A stretch of DNA of 64,000 nucleotides from Bacteroidota bacterium (GTDB lineage: Bacteria > Bacteroidota > Bacteroidia > Chitinophagales > Chitinophagaceae), in contig JAFDXN010000050.1 in the NCBI GenBank assembly GCA_018267915.1, forward strand, positions 17,136-81,135. Reading direction: 5' to 3'. The translations under genes were made by a program, and so were the position numbers. Every line of letters begins with the position of its first letter. Within the stretch, counting starts at the first letter, position 1. A model generated the notes under the pieces. That model was not told where the DNA came from and made no database searches. It worked only from the letters and a program-made list of their open reading frames with translations. This document shows, one piece after another, positions 35,447 through 46,900 of this stretch.

Positions 35447-35896
35447 ATGACAAAAACACAAGAAAACGCCGCTTCTCACGCGGAAAAATCGGTCGAATTG
35501 CTTCAAAAAGAGAACAATGTGCTTAGAAGTTTGTTGAAAGAAGCACTTCTGGAAATAGAAAATTTGAAATTTCGAGTTGCGAAGTATGAAAATCCAGATG
35601 ATGGATACAACAAACGATGGAGCATGGTCACAAAAATTGCTTTTCTTATCGCACAAGCTGATAAACCACTACGATCATCGGAAATACTACAATTTTTAAA
35701 GACAAGAGAACCATCGATTATAAAAAAACAGACCAGCCTTGAGAAATATTTGTCTGCATTCCTGAACACTGCCATGAAACATCAACGATTGATACCCTAT
35801 AAATTAAAAGGTGTGCGCGGAAATTATTACTGTTTGCCAGAATGGATAAACGAGCGAGGGGAGCTAAATGCTGAGATGAAGGCGCGCATTTATTAA
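35447..35896 (+). CDS. Coiled-coil plus winged-helix-like protein
   Basis: About 149 aa from ATG 35447 (an in-frame TTG at 35438 is less likely). Residues about 5-45 form a coiled coil (KSVELLQKENNVLRSLLKEA). Residues about 60-145 look like a winged helix: AFLIAQADKPLRSSEILQFL, then a helix LEKYLSAFLNTAMKHQRLIP and a wing YKLKGVRGNYYCLPEWINE. This layout suits a DNA-binding regulator that dimerises by the coiled coil. It is the first gene of the plus-strand island, 58 bp before the giant helicase, so it may control the operon; a structural role in the defence complex is possible. Confidence 0.75.
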   Translation: MTKTQENAASHAEKSVELLQKENNVLRSLLKEALLEIENLKFRVAKYENPDDGYNKRWSMVTKIAFLIAQADKPLRSSEILQFLKTREPSIIKKQTSLEKYLSAFLNTAMKHQRLIPYKLKGVRGNYYCLPEWINERGELNAEMKARIY

Positions 35897-35954
35897 TAAA
35901 AGCAGCCGACTTTAAGTACTTTTAAACGTTAGTATTACAATATCGATTTGAAAC

Positions 35955-38900
35955 ATGAATTTAATAAACTACCATGATAAAATAATCTCAAACTACCAAA
36001 GCTATATCCAAAGTTTCTTGAACATTAAAGATCCGGAGATAATTGCTTTTGTGGACGGAGAGATAAATAATAAAAAATTATGGCCTGAACCATTGGTTCA
36101 ATTTAATCCTACGTTTGAAAATGGCAATTCAATTTCTAAACTGGTCGAAGATGGCTACCTGCATCCGGCAATTGATTTGATATTTTCCGGATACAAACTA
36201 TATAAACATCAAGAGGAGGCGATACTACTCGGCAGCCAAGAAAAGGAATTTATTGTTACTTCTGGGACTGGTTCTGGTAAATCGCTAACATACATGGCGA
36301 CAATTTTCAATAAAGTGCTGAAAATGGGAGACCTCGCCAAGAGCAAAGTGCAGGCCGTGGTTGTGTATCCTATGAATGCTTTAATAAACTCGCAGTACAA
36401 AGAAATTGATAAGTTCAAACGTCGTTACGAAGAGAACCATCAAACCCAATTTCCTATAACATTTGGCCAATATACAGGTCAGGAGACAGAAGATGAGCGC
36501 GACCGACTGCGAACCACTCCTCCGAATATAATCCTTACGAATTACATGATGCTAGAGTTGATTCTCACGCGTGGTGGAAAGGATATAGAAATTAGAGAGA
36601 GTATTCTTAATAACATTGAATTCCTAGTTTTTGATGAGTTACATACATACAGAGGAAGACAAGGTTCTGACGTATCTATGCTCATTAGAAGGATAAAGGC
36701 CGCTGCCCAAAAAAAAGTCGTTTGCATTGGAACGTCCGCGACCATGGTGTCGTCTGATACGAGCACGCTGTTGGAACAACGTAAGAAAGTAGCTTCTATT
36801 GCCTCAACTATATTTGGAACTACAATAGACTTCAGTCAAGTTGTCAACGAATATTTGGTAAAGAGTCTGACAATGAATTCTGCACCGGCAACTACTGAGC
36901 TTAAAAATGCAATCCGACAGCCGATTGGGCTTGATGCTTCAGCAAGAGAATTCGAAAAACATCCCACAGCGCGATGGATCGAAGATGAAGTTGCTTTGGA
37001 GAAAAAGGAAGGACAATGGGTAAGGCGTAAGCCCCAGAAAATATCGGATATTGCTAATTCACTAGCCCAAAAAACGGATGAGTCGCTTGATAATTGCACA
37101 AAGCATTTGCAGCTACTCCTGCAATGGGCGAACATATTAAACTCAGATGACACTAGGTCAAAGAGTTACCTACCATATCGGCTACACCAGTTTATCGCGC
37201 AAACTGGATCGGTTTACACAACCTTGGGTGATCAAAAAAACCGAGAGTTTTTCTTAAATGCTGGTCTATACGCTAATGATAGAAACACAATGTTGTTTCC
37301 ACTAATGTTCAGTCGTACTTCCGGTCATGAATTTATTTGTGTAAAACTCGACCGTAATGAAGAAAAAATATTGCCAAGGGAATTTTACGATGTTGTTGAA
37401 GAAGACGATGAAAATTCACCTCAAGAAGGTTACATTTTTATTCAACATAACGAAGACGAAGAACTTATTTGGGATAGTGACCGTGATATTCCGGATTTGC
37501 CGGAGACCTGGTTTAACCCTCCGAAAAAGAACGGCACTAGGTCCATCAAAGCTGAGCGTGCGAATAGATTACCACAAAAAATCTTTTTTTCAAAGGACGG
37601 TAGTTTCTCTTTTCACGAACAAAAAGAATATGAAGGTTGGTATATGCCTTCTCCATTGATGTTCGACCCAACATCTGGCGCAATATTTGACTCGCAAACG
37701 GCGGAGTGGACAAAACTAATGAAGTTAGGCGGTGAGGGTCGAAGCACAGCTACAACCGTTTTATCTTTCGAAGCAATATCTCAGCTTCATGCCTTTAATG
37801 AACCGACCGAAAAACAAAAATTATTGAGTTTCACGGACAATAGGCAGGATGCATCGTTACAAGCTGGTCACTTCAATGATTTTATTAAAGTTGGTCAGCT
37901 TCGTGCGGCGATATGGAAGGCATTGGAGGTAACTGGTCAACTTGATTATACAAATATTGCCGAAAAGGTATTTGCTTGTTTAAACCTCCCGCAAGATCAA
38001 TTCTCGAAACAGCCCGCGACTTTTCCGGGACCAAAGAAAGAAAATGAAGACGCTTTTAAGGATTTTATTTTATACAGGATACTGCATGATCTAAGGAGAA
38101 GTTGGAGAGTTGTATTGCCTAACCTTGAGCAATGTGCGCTATTAGAAATAGAATATAAACACCTATCCGAGTCTGTGAATGATCATGCCCTTTGGCAACC
38201 GATAGAGCTATTGTTCAGCATGACTGCGGATGAGCGTAAGCTCTTCTTACATCAGGTTTTTGACTTCTTTAGAAAATCATATTCGCTGAGTTTCTCAATG
38301 CTGGAACCGGGTATAATAGTCCAAAACTCGAAAAGAATAAAAGAGAAGCTAAAATATCCGTGGACATTAGACGAATCGGAGAAGATTGAGTTTACGTCAA
38401 ACATCAGGGCAGAAAAGCTGTCGAGTAATACACTAAACTTGTACACAGAAAGTGCAGGACATCTCAGCGTTTTCGGTAGGTACATAAAAAAGATAGCTTG
38501 GCAACATGATATCGATTTAAGAAATAAAGACGTTTACACAGCATTTCTTTATCGGCTATTTGATTTTCTGTGTGATGCCGGATGGTTATCAAGCAAAGTT
38601 GCGAAATCCTCAGAAAATGAGAATATACGCATTTATCAACTAAAGGTTGATAATATCCTCTGGAAGCGAGGCGATGGCGTGTCTATAAAGCCAGATATTA
38701 TAAAGAACCGATCATACAAGCCAGTTGTTCCTAAGCCTAACCTTTACTTTCAAAAATTTTACACCACAAATTTTCACGCAATAAAGCCCATAGAGGGCAA
38801 AGAACATACCGGCCAAATTAATGCTGAGAAAAGGAAACAACGAGAAGACGATTTTCGTGCCGGCAAAGTGTCTGCTTTATTTTGTTCACCGACAATGGAA

Positions 38901-41111
38901 TTAGGGATAGACATATCAGATCTTTCAGTTGTACACATGCGCAATGTGCCACCATCGCCCGTCAACTACGCACAAAGAAGCGGGCGAGCAGGTAGAAGCG
39001 GTCAAGCTGCGTTAGTTCTTATTTACTGTTCCAACTATAGTTCGCATGATAGGCATTACTTTAATAATGCTGCACAAATGGTTGCCGGTACCGTGACTGC
39101 GCCAAGAATAGATTTGGTAAATGAAGAACTCCTTCATAGTCATCTTCATGCGTCTATTCTTACAAGGAAATCGCTCTCTGGATTGAACAATTCCATTGGG
39201 GACATATTAATAACGGACGATACAGAGCGACTTCCTTTGAGACAGGAGATTATTGAGACGCTGAAACTCAACGACAATGACAAGAAAGCAATTATCGCGA
39301 ATTTTAAAAAGATAATAGAGGACAACTATTTTGGCAAGGAGTTGAAATTACGATGTCCGTCTTGGTTCAATGATAATTGGATCGCGAACAAGATTGACGA
39401 TTTTGAATCAGCATTTGACCGGGCATTGAATCGATGGCGTAAACTTTATAAGGCAGCCCAGTCTCAAATAAAGTCCGCAACATCAATAATAGAGAACAGA
39501 ATCTACGCGGATAATCACGATAAAAAAAGAGAAGCTTACAAAATATTACGGCAAGCGGAAAGGCAGCGTGATTTACTGCTAAATGACATGAATGAGAAGG
39601 GTAATACCGGTGGAAGAAACAAAGATCAATCAGAGTTCTATCCTTATAGGTATCTCGCTGCAGAGGGGTTTCTGCCGGGTTATAACTTCACACGTTTACC
39701 TATCCGGGCATTTATGGAAAATGAGGATCAGGGAGGCGAGTATGTGTCCCGACCACGCTTTATTGCTCTCAATGAGTTTGGCCCACAGAATATAGTTTAT
39801 CACGACGGTTCAAAATATAGAGTCAACAGAATTATTTTAAGCGAAGCCGAAACGAAGCTTGATAAAGCAAAAATTAGCCCTTATACCGGCTATATTATGA
39901 TGAATGACCAATACAATTATAATGTAGACCCAATAACAAATGAGGAGCTGAACCATGGGATGGATCAATATACGCATACGGATTTCGTTGAAATGACGGA
40001 AAGTCGCGCATACGAACTTCAGCGAATAACCTGTCAGGAAGAAGAAAGAACAAGAAAAGGCTATGATATCAGAACCTATTTTTACGTTGACGGAAGTTTT
40101 GATAGCACAGCCGAGGCTCAAATTAAGCTCGCTGGTGAAAAGCTTGTGCACATTCATTCTATACCCGCAGCTAAATTGGTACAAGTAAATTTTAAATGGC
40201 GAACAGCTCAGGAACGTGGATATGCATTGAATCTAAAAAATGGCTATTGGCAAACAAAAAGACAAGAACTAGAGGAAGGAAAAGCAGATGAGGTCAAAAA
40301 GGTGAAGCTATACACAAGTGACACCGCTAACGCACTGTATATACAACCAATTGCTGCGCTTGGCTTGTTAGGAGGTGGTAATGGAATTGTTACTTTGATG
40401 TTTGCATTAAAACGGGCAATTGAAAATTATTTCCAGGTTGAATCAAATGAAATTGGTGCGACTATCATGGGTGAAGGTGACCATCCAAATATTTTGATAT
40501 ATGAAGCATCGGAAGGCAGTCTAGGGGTCTTATCGCAAATTGTAGACAACCCTGAAACATACAAGACTGTGATGAAAGAGGCATACGAGCTCTGCTTTTA
40601 TGACAATGGGATGGAAACAGAAGGCGAAGTGTTGCCTGCAACGTACAATGATCTGCTCAGCTACTATAACCAGTACTATCATCAGCGTATAGACAGGAAT
40701 TTAATTAGGGAAGCACTGCAAAGGCTGAGAGATGCTAATGTGGAAGTAATAGCGAATAAATCGTTTGGCAGTTATGATGAACAATACCAATTGCTTCAAG
40801 CATCAAGAGACCACAATAGTTCAACCGAAGAATTGTTTTTAAAACATCTATACAGTAATGGTTTAAAACTCCCCGACGAGGCACAGCCCAAGGTAGATTC
40901 TCTGTATATAAGGCCAGACTTTTATTACAAGCCCAATGTGTACATTTTTTGTGACGGCGCTCCGCACGATGACGTGCTTGTCAATGACGACGATCTAAAA
41001 AAGCGAGACACCTTAAAAAGCTCAGGTTTTCAGGTGCTTTCATGGCACTATAAAGACCCATTAGAAAAATTTATTGCAAAACGACCTGACATTTTTAAAA
41101 AAGTAAAATAG
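35955..41111 (+). CDS. DEAD/DEAH helicase - DUF1998 - nuclease-like fusion (DrmAB/DruE-like)
   Basis: A 1718-aa protein. An SF2 helicase occupies the first two thirds: Walker A TSGTGSGKSLTYM (about residue 101), motif Ia VVVYPMNALINSQ, motif II FDELHTYRG (about 226), motif III GTSATM (about 259), and motifs V-VI SPTMELGIDISDLSVVHMRN with AQRSGRAGRSGQ (about 978-1020). Residues about 1460-1550 (ALGLLGGGNGIVTLMFALKR, LIYEASEGSLGVLSQIV) fit a DUF1998 region, as in DrmB, MrfA and DruE. The C-terminus (RPDFYYKPNVYIFCDGAPHD, LKSSGFQVLSWHY) resembles a Vsr-like PD-(D/E)xK nuclease fold. In DISARM the helicase and DUF1998 parts are separate genes (drmA, drmB); here one chain holds all. Next gene follows 9 bp later. 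Confidence 0.88.
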   Translation: MNLINYHDKIISNYQSYIQSFLNIKDPEIIAFVDGEINNKKLWPEPLVQFNPTFENGNSISKLVEDGYLHPAIDLIFSGYKLYKHQEEAILLGSQEKEFIVTSGTGSGKSLTYMATIFNKVLKMGDLAKSKVQAVVVYPMNALINSQYKEIDKFKRRYEENHQTQFPITFGQYTGQETEDERDRLRTTPPNIILTNYMMLELILTRGGKDIEIRESILNNIEFLVFDELHTYRGRQGSDVSMLIRRIKAAAQKKVVCIGTSATMVSSDTSTLLEQRKKVASIASTIFGTTIDFSQVVNEYLVKSLTMNSAPATTELKNAIRQPIGLDASAREFEKHPTARWIEDEVALEKKEGQWVRRKPQKISDIANSLAQKTDESLDNCTKHLQLLLQWANILNSDDTRSKSYLPYRLHQFIAQTGSVYTTLGDQKNREFFLNAGLYANDRNTMLFPLMFSRTSGHEFICVKLDRNEEKILPREFYDVVEEDDENSPQEGYIFIQHNEDEELIWDSDRDIPDLPETWFNPPKKNGTRSIKAERANRLPQKIFFSKDGSFSFHEQKEYEGWYMPSPLMFDPTSGAIFDSQTAEWTKLMKLGGEGRSTATTVLSFEAISQLHAFNEPTEKQKLLSFTDNRQDASLQAGHFNDFIKVGQLRAAIWKALEVTGQLDYTNIAEKVFACLNLPQDQFSKQPATFPGPKKENEDAFKDFILYRILHDLRRSWRVVLPNLEQCALLEIEYKHLSESVNDHALWQPIELLFSMTADERKLFLHQVFDFFRKSYSLSFSMLEPGIIVQNSKRIKEKLKYPWTLDESEKIEFTSNIRAEKLSSNTLNLYTESAGHLSVFGRYIKKIAWQHDIDLRNKDVYTAFLYRLFDFLCDAGWLSSKVAKSSENENIRIYQLKVDNILWKRGDGVSIKPDIIKNRSYKPVVPKPNLYFQKFYTTNFHAIKPIEGKEHTGQINAEKRKQREDDFRAGKVSALFCSPTMELGIDISDLSVVHMRNVPPSPVNYAQRSGRAGRSGQAALVLIYCSNYSSHDRHYFNNAAQMVAGTVTAPRIDLVNEELLHSHLHASILTRKSLSGLNNSIGDILITDDTERLPLRQEIIETLKLNDNDKKAIIANFKKIIEDNYFGKELKLRCPSWFNDNWIANKIDDFESAFDRALNRWRKLYKAAQSQIKSATSIIENRIYADNHDKKREAYKILRQAERQRDLLLNDMNEKGNTGGRNKDQSEFYPYRYLAAEGFLPGYNFTRLPIRAFMENEDQGGEYVSRPRFIALNEFGPQNIVYHDGSKYRVNRIILSEAETKLDKAKISPYTGYIMMNDQYNYNVDPITNEELNHGMDQYTHTDFVEMTESRAYELQRITCQEEERTRKGYDIRTYFYVDGSFDSTAEAQIKLAGEKLVHIHSIPAAKLVQVNFKWRTAQERGYALNLKNGYWQTKRQELEEGKADEVKKVKLYTSDTANALYIQPIAALGLLGGGNGIVTLMFALKRAIENYFQVESNEIGATIMGEGDHPNILIYEASEGSLGVLSQIVDNPETYKTVMKEAYELCFYDNGMETEGEVLPATYNDLLSYYNQYYHQRIDRNLIREALQRLRDANVEVIANKSFGSYDEQYQLLQASRDHNSSTEELFLKHLYSNGLKLPDEAQPKVDSLYIRPDFYYKPNVYIFCDGAPHDDVLVNDDDLKKRDTLKSSGFQVLSWHYKDPLEKFIAKRPDIFKKVK

Positions 41112-41120
41112 CTCCAATAA

Positions 41121-43988
41121 ATGGAATTTGAATTTAAGCCCGGTAGCCTTGTAACGCTTAGAAACAGACCTTGGGTGGTCTTACCTTCTGACGATGCTGA
41201 CGTTTTCTTAGTGAAACCTTTAGGAGGGTCGGAAGATGAAATTACCGGTATATTCAAACCTCTGGCGAGTGCGCTTGATAAACCCAAGACTTACAACTTT
41301 GTAAAGCCCACAGCAGAAAATCTTGGCGATTTCAAGTCGGCGAAACTACTTTATAATGCGGCAAGATTGTCGTTCAGAAATGCCGCCGGACCTTTTCGAT
41401 GTCTCGGCAAGCTGTCATTTCGCCCTCGCTCTTATCAAATGGTTCCATTGATTATGGCTTTGCGGCAGGATACTGTTCGTCTATTAGTTGCCGATGACGT
41501 AGGTGTTGGTAAGACAATAGAGGCGCTCTTAATTGCCAAAGAGCTATATGAGCGTAAGGAAATTAACCGGTTTGCAATCGTGTGTCTTCCACATTTATGC
41601 GATCAATGGCAAGATGAGTTGAAGAATAAATTCGGCATTGAGGCTGTAATTATTCGCTCAGGTACGGCATCCGGCCTTGAACGGCAGATAAGGACGCATG
41701 AAAATATATTCCGGGCATATCCTTTCCAGATTATTTCCATAGACTATATTAAGTCAGGTAGCAAGCGACAGGTGTTCATTGATCATTGCCCTGAGCTCAT
41801 CATCGTAGATGAGGCACATAGCTGCGCAAAGCCAGCCGGTGCAAATAATTCTCAACAGCAGCGCTTTCACCTACTCAATGAGATAAGCCAAAAGAATGAA
41901 CAGCACCTTGTTCTACTTACAGCGACACCTCACAGTGGAAAACAGGAAGAGTTTCAATCCTTGCTTGGGTTGTTGCGAAAACCCTACGCGGGGATCAACA
42001 TTTCGACGGCCACAGAAGATGAACGCAAGAAAATAGCACAACATTTCATTCAAAGGCGGCGTGGTGATGTAATAAAATGGCTCGGGGAAGAAACTAATTT
42101 TCCGAAACGGATTCCGGAAAACCCCGATAAGCCTTACCAAGTCGGGCGTGACTATGCTGAAATATTCAATGATATACTTAAATACGCTCGTGACCTTGTA
42201 AAAGAAAGCGGCGAAGATAAAAGGAAGCAGCGTTATAACTATTGGGACGCACTAGCGCTACTGCGCGGCGTAATGAGCAGTCCTTGGGCCGGCATTTCCA
42301 TGCTCGAGAAAAAAGCCCTTAAAAAGAGACTGGATGATGAAGAGGATGAGTTGGATGTTGAGAATGCGGCAGGTGAGGCGAACACCGTGATGGATACGGA
42401 CTATTCAGCCGACGACAATCTTCCAACGTCTGTAATAGGAAAAGGTGGTAACACGTCAGATTCTGAATCTAAAAAATTGATGGGTTATGCTGCCCGCTTA
42501 AAAGGCATTGCAGTGCTTGACAAGGATAATAAAGCCAGCGAAACAGTTGCCACTATCCGGGACTGGTACCAGAGGGGTTTGAATCCAATTGTGTTTTGCC
42601 GGTATATCCCCACTGCCAATTATCTAGGTGAATTATGTAAGAAGTATTTTACCGGCAAGCAATACAAAGATCTCCACATAGAAGTTATCACAAGTGAGCT
42701 AAATGATGAATTGCGTCGCGAAAAGATTGCGGCAATGAATGGCGAAGGAAAGAGAAGGTTACTAATCGCCACAGATTGCTTAAGCGAAGGTATTAACCTG
42801 CAAGAGGGCTTTAATTCACTTTTGCATTATGATCTGCCTTGGAATCCTAATCGCATTGAACAGCGAGAAGGGAGAATTGATAGATTTGGTCAGCAATCAA
42901 CAGTTGTAGAGATAGCGTTACTGTATGGGAGTAACAATCCCATAGACGGGGTGGTATTGGACGTATTAATTAGGAAAGCACGAGAGATTAGAAAGTCTAC
43001 CGGAATTTCCATTCCTTTTCCGGAGGATAGTGCAACAGTAATGGAAGCTGTGATGAACGCCGTACTCTTGAAACCTGCGGTAGCTATCGTTGATATACCC
43101 CGGCAGGGCTCTTTATTTGAGGCAGAGGAAATTGAAATGGAGAAAAGGCGTATAGCTAAGTCGCTAGATGAGGCTGAACAGAGGGAGAAAGCATCAAGAA
43201 GCATTTTTGCACAGAATACCATTAAAGCCCAGGAAATAGAAAGTGACCTAAAGGAGGTTGATGAAGCGATTGGCGATGTGAAGGCGGTAGAAACTTTCGT
43301 TATTGAAGCACTACGCTTTTTGAATGTCCAACTAACGGCACATCAGGAAGGCTATAAAATTTTTACCATTAACCTCCCGCAACGTCTTCGAGAATTACTT
43401 ACGAATAAAAGCGAACTTCTCATATGCTTTAAGTCACCTACTCCGTCTGGTTTCAAATATATTGGTCGAAACCATCCATTTGTGGAGCACTTGTCGCAGA
43501 CAATAATAAACAATGCATTAAGTAATGTTGATGGGTGTGCTGCGAGGGCGGCAGTGCTGAGAACCGCCGATGTTGCGGAGAAAACTGTGCTATTCCAGTT
43601 TAGGGTAAGAAATGTGATCGCTGAGCAACCAAGCAACAGGGAGATTGTTGCTGAAGAGATGTGGTTATGGGGCTACAAAGGCGGGCTTACTGATAAAAAG
43701 TATTTGCACAAGGAAGAAGCGATGCAGTTACTGCTTAATACCAGCGCAAGTCAAAATGTGGAGATGGGCGAACAGGCATATTGGCTGGATGAAGATGCAG
43801 GCTGGATAAACGATGAAGTGCTTTTTAGAAGCTATACAGACGAGGTGGCACTGGAAAGGGCTAATCATCTTGTGGAAGCTCATCTTCGATTTAAAAAATT
43901 GGTAAGTGGAAATAAGTTCAAGGTAGTAGAGCCTATACTTCCAATGGACGTATTAGGCGTTTACATTTTATTACCCGTAGTTAATTAG
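41121..43988 (+). CDS. drmD: SNF2-family helicase, DrmD-like
   Basis: A 955-aa SNF2/RapA-type ATPase. A small N-terminal beta domain (FKPGSLVTLRNRPWVVLPSD) precedes the motor: Walker A VADDVGVGKTIEALLIAKEL (about residues 122-141), motif II LIIVDEAHSCAKP (about 225), motif III LLTATPHSGKQEEF, and motifs V-VI ATDCLSEGINLQEGFNSLLH with EQREGRIDRFGQ (about 550-590). A C-terminal region of about 300 residues with a coiled segment (EEIEMEKRRIAKSLDEAEQR) follows. The DVGVGKT helicase with this N-terminal text next to an N6 methyltransferase is the class 1 DISARM arrangement (DrmD-DrmMI). Expected to translocate on DNA and help sense unmodified phage DNA. The methyltransferase starts 2 bp after its stop. 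Confidence 0.88.
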   Translation: MEFEFKPGSLVTLRNRPWVVLPSDDADVFLVKPLGGSEDEITGIFKPLASALDKPKTYNFVKPTAENLGDFKSAKLLYNAARLSFRNAAGPFRCLGKLSFRPRSYQMVPLIMALRQDTVRLLVADDVGVGKTIEALLIAKELYERKEINRFAIVCLPHLCDQWQDELKNKFGIEAVIIRSGTASGLERQIRTHENIFRAYPFQIISIDYIKSGSKRQVFIDHCPELIIVDEAHSCAKPAGANNSQQQRFHLLNEISQKNEQHLVLLTATPHSGKQEEFQSLLGLLRKPYAGINISTATEDERKKIAQHFIQRRRGDVIKWLGEETNFPKRIPENPDKPYQVGRDYAEIFNDILKYARDLVKESGEDKRKQRYNYWDALALLRGVMSSPWAGISMLEKKALKKRLDDEEDELDVENAAGEANTVMDTDYSADDNLPTSVIGKGGNTSDSESKKLMGYAARLKGIAVLDKDNKASETVATIRDWYQRGLNPIVFCRYIPTANYLGELCKKYFTGKQYKDLHIEVITSELNDELRREKIAAMNGEGKRRLLIATDCLSEGINLQEGFNSLLHYDLPWNPNRIEQREGRIDRFGQQSTVVEIALLYGSNNPIDGVVLDVLIRKAREIRKSTGISIPFPEDSATVMEAVMNAVLLKPAVAIVDIPRQGSLFEAEEIEMEKRRIAKSLDEAEQREKASRSIFAQNTIKAQEIESDLKEVDEAIGDVKAVETFVIEALRFLNVQLTAHQEGYKIFTINLPQRLRELLTNKSELLICFKSPTPSGFKYIGRNHPFVEHLSQTIINNALSNVDGCAARAAVLRTADVAEKTVLFQFRVRNVIAEQPSNREIVAEEMWLWGYKGGLTDKKYLHKEEAMQLLLNTSASQNVEMGEQAYWLDEDAGWINDEVLFRSYTDEVALERANHLVEAHLRFKKLVSGNKFKVVEPILPMDVLGVYILLPVVN

Positions 43989-43990
43989 TC

Positions 43991-46900
43991 ATGAAGTATA
44001 CTTGCATCAATATACAAGGCAACCTTATCTCTGAAGAACTGCTTCAGAAAATAGAAAATGCGACTGCGGATGGGCAATCGGCTGAGCAATTTGGGTTAGA
44101 GCCTGGCACCAACCTTCGTAGCGAAATCGAGTATGCATGGAGCCGTATAAAGCTCGATTGGAAACATTTTAGTGAGCGAATGCAAAACTTGCCTGCCACT
44201 GACCAATACGGCACATCGCTTTCTCGTAAGTGGATGAAGAATTTCTTTAGTTCTCTCGGGTTTGAGTTACAAGATCAGAAAAATTCGCTTGTCGGCGAGA
44301 ATAAACAAGGCTATAACATCAGCCATACCAGTAGTAACCTTGATGACTTGCCGATTCATGTTGTAGGTTTCTTTGATCCACATCATCCCGACCGCAATAC
44401 ACTTGACATGAAAGCTAGTGGCGGCACAACACGGCTGTCTCCTCATGCTCTAGTTCAAGAATACCTTAACGTAACCGAGCATCTTTACGGCATAGCAACT
44501 AACGGTTTGTATCTGCGACTACTTAGGGATAGTGGTCGGCTTGTGAAGCTAACTTACATTGAGTTTGACCTAAAGCGTTTATTAGAAGAAGACCGGTATA
44601 GCGAGTTTACATTGCTATACCGTATGCTTCACGCAAGTCGTTTTCCTAGAAATATCCAAGAAACTGACCGTTGCCTGCTTGAAAAGTATTACCAAGAGAG
44701 TATCGAAACAGGTAACCGTATAAGAGACGGGCTTAGTACAGCTGTAAAAGAATCTCTCTTGGCTCTTGGTAAGGGATTTTTGCAGCATGAGTACAATACT
44801 TCCCTTAGAGACAGCTTGAAAAGCGGCAGATTAACAACAAAAGACCTTAATCGCCAGCTTTTACGGCTCATCTATCGGTTCTTGTTTCTAATGGTCACTG
44901 AGGAGCGCGATCTCGTTTATGACCCTGAAGAAAAAACCGCCGACATGCTACGCAAGAAGCGTGTATACTTACAGTATTACAGTTTAGTGCGCCTTCGCAA
45001 ACTTAGCCGTAATAAATATTTGTATGAACCACAATTCAGTGACCTCTGGCAGGGATTGGTTCAAACGTTTCAACTATTCGATGAGACTGGTGGCGGACGA
45101 AAGCTAGGTATATCGCCCCTTGGCGGAGATTTATTTAATAGTAATGCACTTCCGCACCTCGAGCAAAGCTATATCAGTAATAATCTATTATTGGAGTGTG
45201 TGCGCAACATGAACGAGTTTGAGGATGACAAAAAAAATCTTGTATCTATTAATTATCGTTCACTTGATGTCGAAGAGCTAGGCAGTGTATATGAAGGTCT
45301 TCTCGAACTTCACCCGGTAATAGAATATCTCGATGCAGATAACCCAAGGCAAATTAATTTCACATTTCACGGTGGGACCGATCGCAAAACAACCGGCTCG
45401 TACTATACTCGTCCGGATTTGGTGAATGAGCTAATAAAATCTGCGCTAATACCAGTTATAAAATCCAGGCTGAGTGAACATGCCGACAAAAATGAGCAGG
45501 CCAAGGCACTATTGAAACTTAAAGTATGTGATGCAGCAGCAGGCAGCGGTCATATGTTACTGGCAGCAGCACGAACGATAGCGTGGTATTTGGCACAAGT
45601 AAAAACAGGCGAAGAGAACCCTGCGCCAAGCGCATACCGGAGCTGCCTGCGGGAGGTAATACAACACTGCGTATATGCGGTTGATATGAATCCTGATGCA
45701 GTGGAACTATGCAAGCTTGCTCTGTGGCTAGAAGGCCACAATAGTGGAAAGCCTCTTAGTTTCCTAGATCATAAAGTGCGCAATGGCAACAGTCTAGTGG
45801 GAGTCACCGATCTCAGCGTACTTACAAAAGGAATACCTGATGAAGCATTTAACCCTGTGACAGGTGACGATAAGGATGTATGCAAAAAACTTAAGAAAGA
45901 CAATACTACGTTTAATAAGACCAAAATCGGCAATCTTTTTGACAGTACGGTAACAATACCGGATACACACATATTCAGTGATGAATATCATGAGCTTGAC
46001 GACATAACACAAGATGACGTAGCCGCCGTTCAAAAGGCAAAACAAAAATTCGATCACATTCGTAACGATGCCGAATGGTACAAGGAATGGAGAGCATGTA
46101 ATTTATGGACTGCTGCGTTCTTTTACACCTACACAGAAGAAGCCGAAAACGCTGCGCCTAACAGTGAACGCTTACAAAAGTATTTACAAAACCCTGCAGC
46201 TGCGTACGGGCCTATGATTGGCAAAGCTGATGCACTTCAGGCAGAACATAAGTTCTTCCACTGGCCGCTCGAATTCCCAGATGTATGGAGCCAAGGTGGT
46301 TTCGATGTAATTTTAGGTAATCCGCCGTGGGAGATCGTCGAGTTGAATGCAAAGGAATTTTTTAAGACTAGAAACAAAGAAATAGCTGATGCGGAATCTG
46401 ATCAAATCAGAAAATCGCTTATTGACAACCTGAAAACAGAAAACGTTTCACTTTATCAGGAATATCTTGCCGCTCGACATGATTTTGATAGCCAGAGAAA
46501 GTTCATTCAGGAGTCAAGTCGATTTCCCAATGGCTCAAAAGGACGGATCGATCTGTATCCGCTTTTTGTGGAAAATTCAATGGTAGTTATTTCACCGAAG
46601 GGAATAACAGGTTTAATTGTACCATCTGATATTGCTACCGGAGCATACAACTCAGATTTGTTTTCCCTAATTGTCCGAGAGAAAAGATTGAAGTGTTATT
46701 TCGATTTCGAAAATTCTAAAGGAATATTTCCAGGGGTGCACCGGAGCAAGCGGTTCTGCGTTATTGCGCTTACGGGTATAAATGCAACCCCATCCAGCAT
46801 TGACTTTTTTTACTTCGGTCATGAATTAACGGATTTGTTGAACAATGAAAGGCGTATATCATTAAAATTCTCAGAACTTGAGCTATATAGTCCGTCAACG

